A DNA stretch of 64,000 bases from Brachybacterium muris (GTDB taxonomy: Bacteria; Actinomycetota; Actinomycetes; Actinomycetales; Dermabacteraceae): positions 1,302,001 to 1,366,000 of the forward strand of contig NZ_JAFBCB010000001.1 in NCBI RefSeq assembly GCF_016907455.1, given 5' to 3'. Positions 53,071 through 62,436 of the stretch are shown one piece after another. The notes below the pieces were generated by a model. That model was not told the origin of the DNA and ran no database searches. It saw nothing but the letters and a program-made list of their open reading frames with translations. The first letter of the stretch is position 1, and every line of letters begins with the position of its first letter. The translations under genes and the position numbers were made by a program.

Positions 53071-53661
53071 ATGTCCCTGCGCGTGCTGGGGGTGGACCCG
53101 GGCCTCACCCGCTGCGGCATCGGCGTGCTGGACTCCGCTGGAGGCCGACGCGCCACCCTGGTCGCCGCCGGGGTGGTGCGCTCGGTGAGCGAGGACGCGA
53201 TCGATGCGCGCCTGCTGGCGATCTCCCGCGGCCTGCGCGCAGCCATCGAGGAGCACGCACCGGACGTGGTCGCGGTGGAGCGGGTGTTCAGCCAGAACAA
53301 CACCTCCACCGTGATGGGCACCGCGCAGGTCTCCGGGATCGCGATCCTGCTGGCCGCCGAGCGCGGCATCCCGATCGCCATGCACACCCCCTCGGAGGTG
53401 AAGGCCGCGGTGACCGGCTACGGCCGGGCAGACAAGAAGCAGATCCAGACGGTGCTGGTCAAGCTGCTGGGGCTGGAGGCCCCACCGAAGCCCGCCGACG
53501 CCGCCGATGCGGTCGCGATCGCCCTGACCCAGCTGTGGCGCGGCCCGGGACCGGTGCGCCTGGACTCCACCGGTGGTGCACGCACCAGCGCCCAGACCCG
53601 CTGGGCCGAGGCAGAGCGGGCCGCTCGACGCGCCCGGGAGTCCTCCACCTCCCGCTTCTGA
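53071..53661 (+). CDS. ruvC: Holliday junction endonuclease RuvC
   Basis: 196 residues. Catalytic acids D9 (VDPGL), E70 (VAVERVF), D143 and D146 (PADAADAVAIA) are present. It cuts four-way junctions after RuvAB branch migration. The C-terminal 30 residues are a basic, disordered extension. Confidence 0.95.
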   Translation: MSLRVLGVDPGLTRCGIGVLDSAGGRRATLVAAGVVRSVSEDAIDARLLAISRGLRAAIEEHAPDVVAVERVFSQNNTSTVMGTAQVSGIAILLAAERGIPIAMHTPSEVKAAVTGYGRADKKQIQTVLVKLLGLEAPPKPADAADAVAIALTQLWRGPGPVRLDSTGGARTSAQTRWAEAERAARRARESSTSRF

Positions 53662-53675
53662 TCGAACACTCGTTC

Positions 53676-53681
53676 TACAGT
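53676..53681 (+). promoter_or_regulatory. -10 element for an internal leaderless ruvA transcript
   Basis: TACAGT lies six bases before GTG 53688, giving a transcript that starts at the start codon. It could allow ruvAB to be expressed apart from ruvC. Confidence 0.45.
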
Positions 53682-53687
53682 GGCCCC

Positions 53688-54302
53688 GTGATCGCTTCAT
53701 TGACCGGGCGTGTGGCCCGCATCGCGCTGGACGCCCTGGTGCTGGAGGTGGGCGGGGTGGGATACCTGGTACGCACCACTCCCCAGGCCCTCGCCTCCAC
53801 CCGCCACGGCGCCGAGCTCACCCTGCACACCGAGATGGTGGTGCGGGAGGACTCGATGACCCTGTACGGCTTCCCCCACCCGGAGGAGACGGAGATCTTC
53901 CGCATCGTGCAGTCCGTCTCCGGGATCGGCCCCCGCATCGCCCTGGCCGTGCTCGCAGTGCTGGAGCCGGACGAGCTGCGCCGCGCCGTCGCCGCGGAGG
54001 ACGTGAAGACCATCGCCCGCACCCCGGGTATCGGACCCAAGGTCGCCGGCCGCATGATCCTGGAGCTGAGCGGGAAGCTCGCCGTCCCCAGCGGACCGCC
54101 CACCGCCCCGGGTGCCGCGCCGGCTCCTGCGGGACCCGCCGGAGGGGTCGACGCCGACGTGATCGAGGCACTGGTGGGCCTGGGCTGGCCCGAGAAGTCC
54201 GCGGCCGCGGCCGTCGCCACGGCCCGTGAGGACGACGGGGCCGCCGTGGACGCCGCCACCCTGCTGCGCCGTGCCCTGCGGGGCCTTGCGAGCGCCCGAT
54301 GA
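53688..54302 (+). CDS. ruvA: Holliday junction branch-migration protein RuvA
   Basis: 204 residues. N-terminal OB fold ([27 protein letters not shown]), helix-hairpin-helix pairs [13 protein letters not shown] and [13 protein letters not shown], and a C-terminal RuvB-binding domain after a Pro/Ala linker. The GTG start at 53688 fits the fold start. Its stop overlaps the ruvB ATG. Confidence 0.94.
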   Translation: MIASLTGRVARIALDALVLEVGGVGYLVRTTPQALASTRHGAELTLHTEMVVREDSMTLYGFPHPEETEIFRIVQSVSGIGPRIALAVLAVLEPDELRRAVAAEDVKTIARTPGIGPKVAGRMILELSGKLAVPSGPPTAPGAAPAPAGPAGGVDADVIEALVGLGWPEKSAAAAVATAREDDGAAVDAATLLRRALRGLASAR

Positions 54303-55381
54303 GCGAACCGGACGACGAGCAGATGCACGACAGCCCCGGCGCGGAGCACCACGATCACCTCACCGATCCCGACGCGATCGCCCCCGAGCGCGCCGCCGAG
54401 GCTGCCCTGCGTCCACGGCGACTGGACGAGTTCGTGGGCCAGCAGGTGGTGCGTGATCAGCTGTCCCTCGTGCTGGACGCGGCCACTGCCCGCGGCCGCA
54501 CCCCCGAGCACGTTCTGCTGTCCGGACCGCCCGGGCTGGGCAAGACCACGTTGGCCATGATCATCGCTGCTGAGCTGGCCGCCCCGCTGAGGATCACCTC
54601 CGGGCCGGCCGTCCAGCACGCCGGTGACCTCGCTGCGATCCTCTCCTCCCTGGACGAGGGCGAGGTGCTGTTCATCGACGAGGTGCACCGCCTGGCCCGG
54701 CCCGCCGAGGAGATGCTGTACATCGCCATGGAGGACTTCCGGGTGGACGTGGTGGTGGGCAAGGGCGTGGGCGCCACCGCCATCCCCCTGGATTTGCCGC
54801 CCTTCACCGTGGTGGGCGCCACCACCCGTGCCGGGCTGCTGCCGGCCCCGCTGCGCGACCGCTTCGGCTTCGTGGGCCACCTGGACTACTACGGACCCAA
54901 GGAACTGCAGGAAGTGGTGCGCCGCTCCGCCCTGCGGCTCGAGGTGGACCTGGAGGCCGAGGCCGCCGCCGAGATCGCCTCCCGTTCCCGCGGCACCCCC
55001 CGCATCGCCAACCGACTGCTGCGCCGGGTGCGCGACTGGGCGCAGGTGCGGGGCACCGGGGCGCTGGACCTCGAGGCCGCCCGGGAGGCGCTGCGCGTGT
55101 ACGAGGTGGACGAACGCGGGCTGGACCGCCTGGACCGTGCCGTGCTCAGCGCCCTGTGCACCCGTTTCGCCGGGGGACCGGTGGGGCTGTCCACCCTCGC
55201 CGTCGCCGTGGGGGAGGAGACCGAGACGGTCGAGACGATGGTCGAGCCCTACCTGGTGCGCGAGGGCTTCCTGATCCGCACCCCCCGCGGCCGCACCGCC
55301 GCTACGGCAGCCTGGACGCATCTGGGCCTGGCACCCCCGGAGGCCGAGACGGGCACCACTCCCATGCTGGGCCGCTTCTGA
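54299..55381 (+). CDS. ruvB: Holliday junction branch-migration helicase RuvB
   Basis: 360 residues. AAA+ motor with Walker A GPPGLGKT (76-83), Walker [10 protein letters not shown], sensor [18 protein letters not shown] and arginine finger [19 protein letters not shown] winged-helix domain lies at the C-terminus. The N-terminal 30 residues before [12 protein letters not shown] are a disordered extension. The start overlaps the ruvA stop. Confidence 0.96.
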   Translation: MSEPDDEQMHDSPGAEHHDHLTDPDAIAPERAAEAALRPRRLDEFVGQQVVRDQLSLVLDAATARGRTPEHVLLSGPPGLGKTTLAMIIAAELAAPLRITSGPAVQHAGDLAAILSSLDEGEVLFIDEVHRLARPAEEMLYIAMEDFRVDVVVGKGVGATAIPLDLPPFTVVGATTRAGLLPAPLRDRFGFVGHLDYYGPKELQEVVRRSALRLEVDLEAEAAAEIASRSRGTPRIANRLLRRVRDWAQVRGTGALDLEAAREALRVYEVDERGLDRLDRAVLSALCTRFAGGPVGLSTLAVAVGEETETVETMVEPYLVREGFLIRTPRGRTAATAAWTHLGLAPPEAETGTTPMLGRF

Positions 55382-55392
55382 TCCCGTAGCGA

Positions 55393-55398
55393 TAGAGT
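55393..55398 (+). promoter_or_regulatory. -10 element of the yajC-secDF promoter
   Basis: TAGAGT just after ruvB, about 70 nt before the yajC GTG. It would separate the sec genes from the ruv genes. Confidence 0.4.
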
Positions 55399-55469
55399 GG
55401 GGCGGCCCGACCCGGGCAGGCCGTCGACCACGGCCATCCCGCCCGGGCACCGCTTCCGGAAGGACCCCC

Positions 55470-55940
55470 GTGGAATCACTGCTCCCCCTCCTGCTCATCT
55501 TCGCTGTGATGATGCTGCCGATGTTCTGGATCTCCAGCCGCCAGCGGAAGATGCAGCGCCAGCAGTTGGAGCTCGTCTCCCAACTGGGGATCGGTGATGA
55601 GGTGCGCACCCACTCCGGGTTCTACGGCCTGATCATCGAGGAGCTCGGCGACCAGGTGATCCTGGAGTCCGAGAACGGCGCCCAGACCAAGTGGGACCGC
55701 CGTGCCATCGCCGGCCGCGCCGCCGATGCCCCGGGCGGGATCGGCGTGGCCGCGACCGGCGCCGACGAGGACGCCGTGACCGACGACGCAGACCAGCTGG
55801 ACCCGGCCCTGTCCGGTGATCGCCCCGTCTCCGCAGTGGACACCACTTCGGGTGACTTCGCTGCGTCGTACGATGCCGATGACCGCCCTGAGGGGACCTC
55901 CGAGGGCGACTGGTACGACCAGGATCGTCGCGACCGCTGA
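55470..55940 (+). CDS. yajC: Preprotein translocase subunit YajC
   Basis: 156 residues. One N-terminal membrane helix (about 3-22, LLPLLLIFAVMMLPMFW), then SRQRKMQRQQLELVSQLGIGDEVRT, the YajC core, and an acidic C-terminal tail. It associates with SecDF at the Sec translocon. The GTG at 55470 has the Shine-Dalgarno GGAAGGA. Its order before secD and secF is standard. Confidence 0.9.
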   Translation: MESLLPLLLIFAVMMLPMFWISSRQRKMQRQQLELVSQLGIGDEVRTHSGFYGLIIEELGDQVILESENGAQTKWDRRAIAGRAADAPGGIGVAATGADEDAVTDDADQLDPALSGDRPVSAVDTTSGDFAASYDADDRPEGTSEGDWYDQDRRDR

Positions 55941-55990
55941 TCACCCGTCCAACGCACTGACCTGCCCGTCGTCCTGAGGAATCGCGCTCC

Positions 55991-57868
55991 ATGCCCTTGC
56001 GCCGCATCGCCCTCTCCGCTCTCGCGGTCCTGATCCTGTTCCTCGGGGGCGGGATCGCCGCCGGCACCAAGTGGGGCAACTGGGAGCCCGCTCCGTCCCT
56101 CGCCCTGGACCTCGCCGGTGGCACGCAGGTGATCCTGCAGGCCACCTCGCGGGACGGTTCCCCCATCGATGGTGACGCCATGGAGCAGGCGCGCCAGATC
56201 ATCGCGCAGCGCGTGAACGCCATGGGGGTGGCGGAGACCGAGATCACGGTGCAGGGCGGCACCAACATCGTCATCGACGTGCCGGGCACCCTGGACCAGG
56301 CCACCTCCGACGCGCTGCGACAGACAGCCGCCATGGGCTTCCGTCCCGTGCTCGGCGTCGTCGCCCCCGAAGGGACCGGGGAGGCCCTCCCCTCCGACGG
56401 CGGTGGCTCCGATGCCGGTACGGGTGGCGAGGACGGCACGGGGGAGACCTCCCAGGCACCCGCCGATCCCAGCGCATCGCAGTTCGACTCGCTGGTGGGG
56501 ACCGACCCGTCACTGGCGCCGCCGCCCACGACCCCCGGCCAGGACGGCCTGGCACACCCGGCATGGTCGACGCAGTGGCTCACCCCGGAGATCCAGACCG
56601 AGCTGATGACGGCCGACTGCACCGACCCGGCCGCCCAGCAGGAGCGGGTCTCCGCCGCCGCACCCGATGAGCCGGTGGTCGCCTGCGACCCGGACGGCAC
56701 CCAGAAGTTCGTGCTGGGCCCCCAGGTGGTGGCCGGTTCCGCGATCCGCGACGCCAGCGTGGGCTCCGACATGACCCCCACCGGGCAGCCCACCGGCTTC
56801 TTCGTGGTGAACATTCGCTTCCAGGACGACGTCGCCCAGGACTTCGCGCAGATGTCCAGCGCCCTGTACAACGGCGAGGGCGCCACCCCCGCCTTCGCGA
56901 TCGTGCTGGACGGTCTGGTGATCTCCGCCCCCACCGTGGAGGAGCCCTCCCCGGGCGGCGAGGCATCGATCTCCGGCCAGTTCACCCAGGAGCAGGCCTC
57001 GCAGCTGGCGGATCAGCTGCGCTTCGGCGCGCTGCCGCTGGAGTTCGAGGTCGCCTCCGAGCAGCAGATCTCCGCCACCCTCGGCACCGACCAGCTGGAG
57101 AAGGGCCTGATCGCCGGCCTCATCGGCCTGGCCCTGGTGGTGCTGTACGCGATCGGCCAGTACCGGGCCCTCGCGGTGGTGACCACCGGCAGCTTGATCG
57201 TGATGGGCCTGCTCGCCTACGGCATCCTCACGGTCCTCTCCAACATCCCGGAGATCGGCTACCGCCTCTCCCTGGCCGGTGTGGTGGGCCTGATCGTCTC
57301 GATCGCATTCACCGCCGACTCCTTCATCGTCTACTTCGAACGCGTCAGGGACGAGATCCGTGACGGCCGCGGCATCGTGGCCGCCGTCGACCACGGCTGG
57401 CGGCGAGCCCGGCAGACGATCCTCGCCTCGGACGCCGTGAACCTGATCGCTGCGGTGGTGCTGTACGCCCTGTCCACCGGCGGCGTGCGCGGCTTCGCGT
57501 TCGTGCTCGGCGTGACCACGATCCTGGATCTGCTGGTGGTGTTCCTGTTCACCCACCCGCTGCTGCAGACCCTCGTGCGCACCCGCTTCTTCGGCAAGGG
57601 ACATCCGCTCAGTGGCCTGGACCCGGCGATGCTCGGGCGCAACGTGCCCGCCTACGCCGGACGCGGCCGGGTGCGAACAGGATCGGAGTCCCGCGGCCGC
57701 GGTCGTGGTTCTCGGGCCGTCGAGCCCGAGCCCCGTCTCACCCTCGCCGAGCGCAAGGCGCTGGCGGAGAGGGAGGCGAGCGGGACCGGGGAGGGCCCCG
57801 CCCCGTCCCCACCGGCGCCCGGGGGCGCCGGCGCCGACCATCCTGACCAGACCGGGGAGGACAACTGA
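55991..57868 (+). CDS. secD: Protein-export membrane protein SecD
   Basis: 625 residues, six membrane helices. The first (about 3-28) is followed by the large extracytoplasmic domain beginning LDLAGGTQVILQATSRDG. Actinobacterial SecD proteins carry an inserted Gly/Asp/Ser-rich region, here at about 130-165. Helices 2-6 carry GLIVSIAFTADSFIVYFERVRDEIRDG. It uses proton motive force to pull exported proteins through SecYEG. The stop overlaps the secF ATG by one base. Confidence 0.95.
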   Translation: MPLRRIALSALAVLILFLGGGIAAGTKWGNWEPAPSLALDLAGGTQVILQATSRDGSPIDGDAMEQARQIIAQRVNAMGVAETEITVQGGTNIVIDVPGTLDQATSDALRQTAAMGFRPVLGVVAPEGTGEALPSDGGGSDAGTGGEDGTGETSQAPADPSASQFDSLVGTDPSLAPPPTTPGQDGLAHPAWSTQWLTPEIQTELMTADCTDPAAQQERVSAAAPDEPVVACDPDGTQKFVLGPQVVAGSAIRDASVGSDMTPTGQPTGFFVVNIRFQDDVAQDFAQMSSALYNGEGATPAFAIVLDGLVISAPTVEEPSPGGEASISGQFTQEQASQLADQLRFGALPLEFEVASEQQISATLGTDQLEKGLIAGLIGLALVVLYAIGQYRALAVVTTGSLIVMGLLAYGILTVLSNIPEIGYRLSLAGVVGLIVSIAFTADSFIVYFERVRDEIRDGRGIVAAVDHGWRRARQTILASDAVNLIAAVVLYALSTGGVRGFAFVLGVTTILDLLVVFLFTHPLLQTLVRTRFFGKGHPLSGLDPAMLGRNVPAYAGRGRVRTGSESRGRGRGSRAVEPEPRLTLAERKALAEREASGTGEGPAPSPPAPGGAGADHPDQTGEDN

Positions 57869-59055
57869 TGACCAGCGCACTGTCGGCCTTCGGCAACTCC
57901 CTTCACGACGGGACCCGTACGCTCCCCTTCGTGCGGCGTCGCCGCACCTTCTACCTGATCAGCATCATCGTGCTCCTGGTGCTGGGCACCATCGGTGCAC
58001 TGCGCGGCCCCAGCCTGGGCATCGAGTTCACCGGCGGGTCCGAGTTCCAGATCTCCGGGGTGCAGGACGCCGACCAGACGATCGCCCGCGACGTCGTGCG
58101 CGAACGGGTCCCCACCAACGAACCGAAGATCACGGTGCTGGGCCAGGACACGCTGCGGGTGCAGACCGAGCAGCTCGACTCGGCCCAGACCAACGCCCTC
58201 GCCCAGGAGCTCGCCTCCGGGTACGGCGTGGACACCTCCGCCGTCTCCACCTCGTTCGTGGGGCCGGTGTGGAGCGGCGACATCACGCAGAAGATGCTGC
58301 GCGGCGTGGTGGTGTTCCTGGTGCTGGTCGCACTGACCATGGCGCTGTACTTCCGCAACCTGAAGGCCTCGCTGGCGGCAATGCTCGCGCTGCTGCACGA
58401 CATGGTCTTCACGATCGCCGTGTACCTGGTGGTGGGCTTCGAGATCACCCCGGCCACGGTGATCGGCTTCCTGACGATCCTCGGCTACTCCCTGTACGAC
58501 ACCATCGTGGTGTTCGACAAGGTGCGCGAGAACACCGAGGGCCTGCTGGACCAGGAGCGACTGACGTTCGCCGAGCAGGTGGAACGGGCCGCCAACCAGA
58601 CCCTGGTCCGGTCGATCAACACCTCTGTGGTGGCGCTGCTGCCCGTGGGCTCGATCCTCGCGATCGGTGCCTTCGTGCTGGGTGCCGGCACCCTGAAGGA
58701 CATCTCCCTGGCCCTGTTCGTGGGCATGATCGCCGGTACGTACTCCTCGATCCTGCTGGCCCCCGGGATCCTGGTCGACCTGCGCCGCGGCGAACCCCTG
58801 ATCGCCGCCCACGCCCGCCGCGTGCTCGCCGCTCGTGACGGCAGGGATCCCGAGCCGGAGCCCGTCGTGCACGAAACAACCGACGACGATGCAGACGCCC
58901 CTGACAGCGCTGAGCTCGACGATGACGAGCCCGAGGATGAGGCGCCCACCCCCGCCGAGAGCACCGCCCACCGCACCGGCGCGCCCCGAACCCGTACCCA
59001 GCCGCGCCGCACGCCCCGTCGGCGCCGGAACGCACCACGACGAGGACAGCCATGA
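57868..59055 (+). CDS. secF: Protein-export membrane protein SecF
   Basis: 395 residues, six membrane helices. The motif GIEFTGGSEFQI follows helix 1, and GYSLYDTIVVFDKVRENTEG lies between helices 4 and 5. The C-terminal 85 residues are an unstructured acidic then basic tail, longer than in E. coli. It works with SecD. Its stop overlaps the apt ATG (ATGA). Confidence 0.95.
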   Translation: MTSALSAFGNSLHDGTRTLPFVRRRRTFYLISIIVLLVLGTIGALRGPSLGIEFTGGSEFQISGVQDADQTIARDVVRERVPTNEPKITVLGQDTLRVQTEQLDSAQTNALAQELASGYGVDTSAVSTSFVGPVWSGDITQKMLRGVVVFLVLVALTMALYFRNLKASLAAMLALLHDMVFTIAVYLVVGFEITPATVIGFLTILGYSLYDTIVVFDKVRENTEGLLDQERLTFAEQVERAANQTLVRSINTSVVALLPVGSILAIGAFVLGAGTLKDISLALFVGMIAGTYSSILLAPGILVDLRRGEPLIAAHARRVLAARDGRDPEPEPVVHETTDDDADAPDSAELDDDEPEDEAPTPAESTAHRTGAPRTRTQPRRTPRRRRNAPRRGQP

Positions 59056-59603
59056 AAGCGAACCACCCCGACGCCGAGAAGGTCGCCGCACTGCTGGGCA
59101 CCCACATCGCGGAGTACCCCGACTTCCCCGAACCCGGCGTGCTGTTCCGGGACATCACCCCGCTGCTGCGGGACGCCACGGCGCTACGCACCGTCATCAA
59201 ACACTGGGTGAGCATGCTCCCCGAGGACATCGAGTACATCGTGGGCACCGAGGCCCGCGGCTTCGTCCTCGGCGCACCCCTGGCCTATGAGCTGGGCGCC
59301 GGCTTCGTCCCGGTGCGTAAGGCCGGCAAGCTGCCGGGCAACCCCGCGTCGCTGCGCTATGACCTCGAGTACGGCAGCGCCGAGGTGCAGATCCAGCAGG
59401 GCGCGCTGCCGGAGGGCGCCCGCACCCTCGTGGTCGACGACCTCCTGGCCACCGGCGGCACGGCCGCGGCCACGGTGGAGCTCACCCGCACCTTCGGGGT
59501 GGAGCTGCTGGGCGCCTCGTTCCTGATCGAGCTGGAGGGGCTGCAGGGTCGCGACCGGCTCCCCGACGTCCCGATCACCACCGTGTGGTCGATCCCCAAC
59601 TGA
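59052..59603 (+). CDS. apt: Adenine phosphoribosyltransferase
   Basis: 183 residues. The PRPP-binding motif LVVDDLLATGGTAAA and FRDITPLLRDATALR at the N-terminus identify Apt. It salvages adenine to AMP with PRPP. The order secF-apt-relA is conserved in actinobacteria. Confidence 0.95.
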   Translation: MKANHPDAEKVAALLGTHIAEYPDFPEPGVLFRDITPLLRDATALRTVIKHWVSMLPEDIEYIVGTEARGFVLGAPLAYELGAGFVPVRKAGKLPGNPASLRYDLEYGSAEVQIQQGALPEGARTLVVDDLLATGGTAAATVELTRTFGVELLGASFLIELEGLQGRDRLPDVPITTVWSIPN

Positions 59604-59697
59604 CAGCGACCGCCGGCCGTTCCCGGGGCTGTGGGCCTCACCGTGACTGCCTGTGGACACAGGCTGGTCACGAGAACGACCAGGGTCCGTGCACGCG

Positions 59698-59703
59698 TAG
59701 AAT
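59698..59703 (+). promoter_or_regulatory. -10 element of relA promoter
   Basis: TAGAAT, 26 nt before the relA GTG; no good -35. The leader carries AGGAGGT, a strong Shine-Dalgarno, 8 nt before the start codon. Confidence 0.45.
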
Positions 59704-59728
59704 GACCACCTCAGGCAGGAGGTGAGCA

Positions 59729-62176
59729 GTGCAGGACCGCACCGCACCCGAAAGCACCACGGCACCCGAGGGTGCCCCGTCGCACGAGGCGGAGAAGTCG
59801 CCCGCGACCCCCGCTCCGAGCAGCGCCGCTCCCGCGAGCTCCCTTGCCGCGCCCAGCTCCTCCCGGGCTCCCGGTGCCGTGCCCCGGCGCAGCCGCTCCC
59901 GTCTCTCGTTCTTCGGCTCCCGCCCCGTCTCCACCACCTCACCGCTGCTGGTGCCCCTGCTGGAGACCTTCTCCCCGGGACGCTCCAAGGAGGACATCGC
60001 GCTGATCCAGCGCGCCTTCGCCGTCGCCGAGCGCGCCCACCGCGGTCAGATGCGCAAGAGCGGGGACCCGTACATCACCCACCCGGTGTCCGTGGCCACG
60101 ATCCTGGCCGAGCTGGGCTCCCCGGCGGAGGTGATCGCCGCTGCCCTGCTGCACGACACCGTCGAGGACACCGACTACTCCCTCGACCAGCTGCGGGAGG
60201 ACTTCGGTGAGGTGATCGCCGTGCTGGTGGACGGGGTCACCAAGCTCGACAAGGTCACCTACGGCGAGGCCGCCCAGGCCGAGACCGTCCGCAAGATGAT
60301 CGTGGCGATGAGCCGCGATGTGCGGGTGCTGCTGATCAAGCTCGCCGACCGTGTCCACAACGCTCGCACCTGGAAGTACGTCTCGGCCGCCTCCGCCGAG
60401 AGCAAGGCCAAGGAGACGCTGGAGATCTACGCGCCCCTGGCCCACCGGCTGGGCCTGAACACCATGAAGTGGGAACTGGAGGACCTCTCCTTCCAGGCGC
60501 TGTACCCCAAGGTGTACGAGGAGATCGTGGCACTGGTGGCCCAGCACGCCCCGGCCCGCGAGCAGCACCTCTCCGCTGTATCGCGGCAGATCCTCGAGGA
60601 CGCCCGCAAGGCGAGGATCAAGGTCGAGGTCACCGGCCGCCCCAAGCACTACTACTCGATCTACCAGAAGATGATTGTGCGCGGCCGCGACTTCGCCGAC
60701 ATCTACGACCTGGTGGGTGTGCGGGTGCTGGTGGACACCGTGCGTGACTGCTACGGGGTGCTGGGCATCCTCCACGCGCGCTGGTCGCCGGTGCCGGGCC
60801 GCTTCAAGGACTACATCGCCCTGCCGAAGTTCAACCTGTACCAGTCGCTGCACACCACGGTGATCGGCCCCACTGGCAAGCCGGTGGAGATCCAGATCCG
60901 CACCTGGGAGATGCACCGTCGCGCGGAGTACGGCGTGGCCGCCCACTGGAAGTACAAGGCGATGGCCGGCAGCACGCCCTCGTCCCGGCCCATCAACGAT
61001 GAGGCCACCTGGCTGCGGCAGCTGATGGAGTGGCAGAAGGACACCGCCGACTCCGGTGAGTTCCTGGACTCCCTGCGCTTCGAGATCAACACGCAGGAGG
61101 TGTACGTCTTCACCCCGAAGGGTGACGTGCTCGCCCTGCCGCAGGGCTCGACGCCGGTGGACTTCGCCTACTCGGTCCACACCGAGGTGGGGCACCGCAC
61201 CATGGGTGCCCGGGTCAACGGGCGCCTGGTGTCGCTGGAGTCCACCCTGAACACGGGCGACGTGGTCGAGGTGTTCACCTCCAAGGCACCCGAGGCCGGA
61301 CCCAGCCAGGACTGGCTGGGTTTCGTGAAGTCCGCCCGTGCCCGCACCAAGATCCGCCAGTGGTTCTCGAAGGAGCGCCGTGAGGGCGCCCTGGACAAGG
61401 GCAAGGACGAGCTCGCGAAGGCGCTGCGCCGTCAGGATCTCCCGATGCGCCGCCTGCTCACCCACGAGACCCTCGCCACCGTGGCCGGGGACCTCAACCT
61501 GGCCACTGTGGACGACCTGTATGCGGCGATCGGCGAGGGCCACGTGGGCACGCAGAACGTGGTCGAGAAGCTGCGCGCCACGTTCGGTGGGACCGACGGC
61601 GCCGCCGAGGACGTCGCCGAGATGGCGCTGCCCTCCAAGGCCCGGTCCCGTCCCTCGCGGTCCGAGCGGCACGTCTCCGACACCGACCAGGGCGTGGTGG
61701 TGGACGGCCAGACGGACCTGTGGGTCAAGCTCGCCAAGTGCTGTGCCCCGGTGCCCGGTGATCCGATCATCGGGTTCGTCACCCGTGGCTCCGGGATCTC
61801 GGTGCACCACACCAGCTGCGGCAACGCCGAGCAGCTGCGGCAGCAGCAGCCGGACCGCCTGGTGGAGGTGCACTGGTCCGGACGCATGGGCTCCGCCTAC
61901 CTGGTGCACATCAAGGTCGAGGCACTGGACCGCTCCCGCCTGCTCACGGACCTGGCGCTGGTGATCGCCGAGCAGCAGGTGAACCTGCAGTCGGCCTCCG
62001 CCCATTCCGACGACGACCGTTTGGCCACCGGCTACTTCTCCTTCGAGCTGGCAGATCCGTCTCACCTGCAGGCAGTGCTCGCGGCCGTGCGCCGCGTCGA
62101 GGGCGTGTTCGACGTCTACCGGGTCACGGCGGACGGCAAGGCCGTCTCCGCCGCCGCACCGTTGACCGCGTCCTGA
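59729..62176 (+). CDS. relA: Bifunctional (p)ppGpp synthetase/hydrolase
   Basis: 815 residues. A disordered N-terminal extension of about 70 residues is followed by the HD hydrolase domain (H142/D143 in LLHDTVEDTDY). The synthetase domain has RFKDYIALPKFNLYQSLHT, where the RxKD motif marks a bifunctional enzyme. Then come a TGS domain (EVYVFTPKGDVLALPQGSTP), helical and zinc-finger-like regions (KCCAPVPGDPIIGFV) and a C-terminal ACT domain. It makes and breaks the stringent alarmone. GTG 59729 is set by the Shine-Dalgarno AGGAGGT. The 3' end overlaps a minus-strand remnant. Confidence 0.96.
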   Translation: MQDRTAPESTTAPEGAPSHEAEKSPATPAPSSAAPASSLAAPSSSRAPGAVPRRSRSRLSFFGSRPVSTTSPLLVPLLETFSPGRSKEDIALIQRAFAVAERAHRGQMRKSGDPYITHPVSVATILAELGSPAEVIAAALLHDTVEDTDYSLDQLREDFGEVIAVLVDGVTKLDKVTYGEAAQAETVRKMIVAMSRDVRVLLIKLADRVHNARTWKYVSAASAESKAKETLEIYAPLAHRLGLNTMKWELEDLSFQALYPKVYEEIVALVAQHAPAREQHLSAVSRQILEDARKARIKVEVTGRPKHYYSIYQKMIVRGRDFADIYDLVGVRVLVDTVRDCYGVLGILHARWSPVPGRFKDYIALPKFNLYQSLHTTVIGPTGKPVEIQIRTWEMHRRAEYGVAAHWKYKAMAGSTPSSRPINDEATWLRQLMEWQKDTADSGEFLDSLRFEINTQEVYVFTPKGDVLALPQGSTPVDFAYSVHTEVGHRTMGARVNGRLVSLESTLNTGDVVEVFTSKAPEAGPSQDWLGFVKSARARTKIRQWFSKERREGALDKGKDELAKALRRQDLPMRRLLTHETLATVAGDLNLATVDDLYAAIGEGHVGTQNVVEKLRATFGGTDGAAEDVAEMALPSKARSRPSRSERHVSDTDQGVVVDGQTDLWVKLAKCCAPVPGDPIIGFVTRGSGISVHHTSCGNAEQLRQQQPDRLVEVHWSGRMGSAYLVHIKVEALDRSRLLTDLALVIAEQQVNLQSASAHSDDDRLATGYFSFELADPSHLQAVLAAVRRVEGVFDVYRVTADGKAVSAAAPLTAS

Positions 62177-62436
62177 TAGGCACTTCCTGACCAGGGTGTT
62201 GCCCCACCGTGGAGCACGGCCTCCCATCGTTCCCTGGCGGTGCGCGTGAGGTAGCGGTGGGGGAGCGTGGCGAGCTGCGTATGGACCTGCGATTCCGTGA
62301 GGTGGCCGTTGTCCAGCAGGTCCCTCACGGCCGGCACAGCGGTGTCGTTGCCGGCGAACCGCAGCAGATCCAGTGCCGTGCGGACCGGTGAGGTGAGTGG
62401 GGCACCGCCCATGGTCTCCACGTCACCGGTGGCGAG
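62116..62436 (-). pseudogene. 3' remnant of an AbiEi-like gene cut by IS21 copy 2
   Basis: A minus-strand frame of about 106 residues from the element end to TAG 62116-62118. It reads TSPVRTALDLLRFAGNDTAV, PAVRDLLDNGHLTESQVHTQ and RYLTRTARERWEAVL, as in actinobacterial proteins annotated AbiEi-family antitoxin or related hypotheticals. Its 5' part would lie beyond the IS copy, outside the window. The last 61 nt overlap the end of relA convergently. The family name is tentative. Confidence 0.55.
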
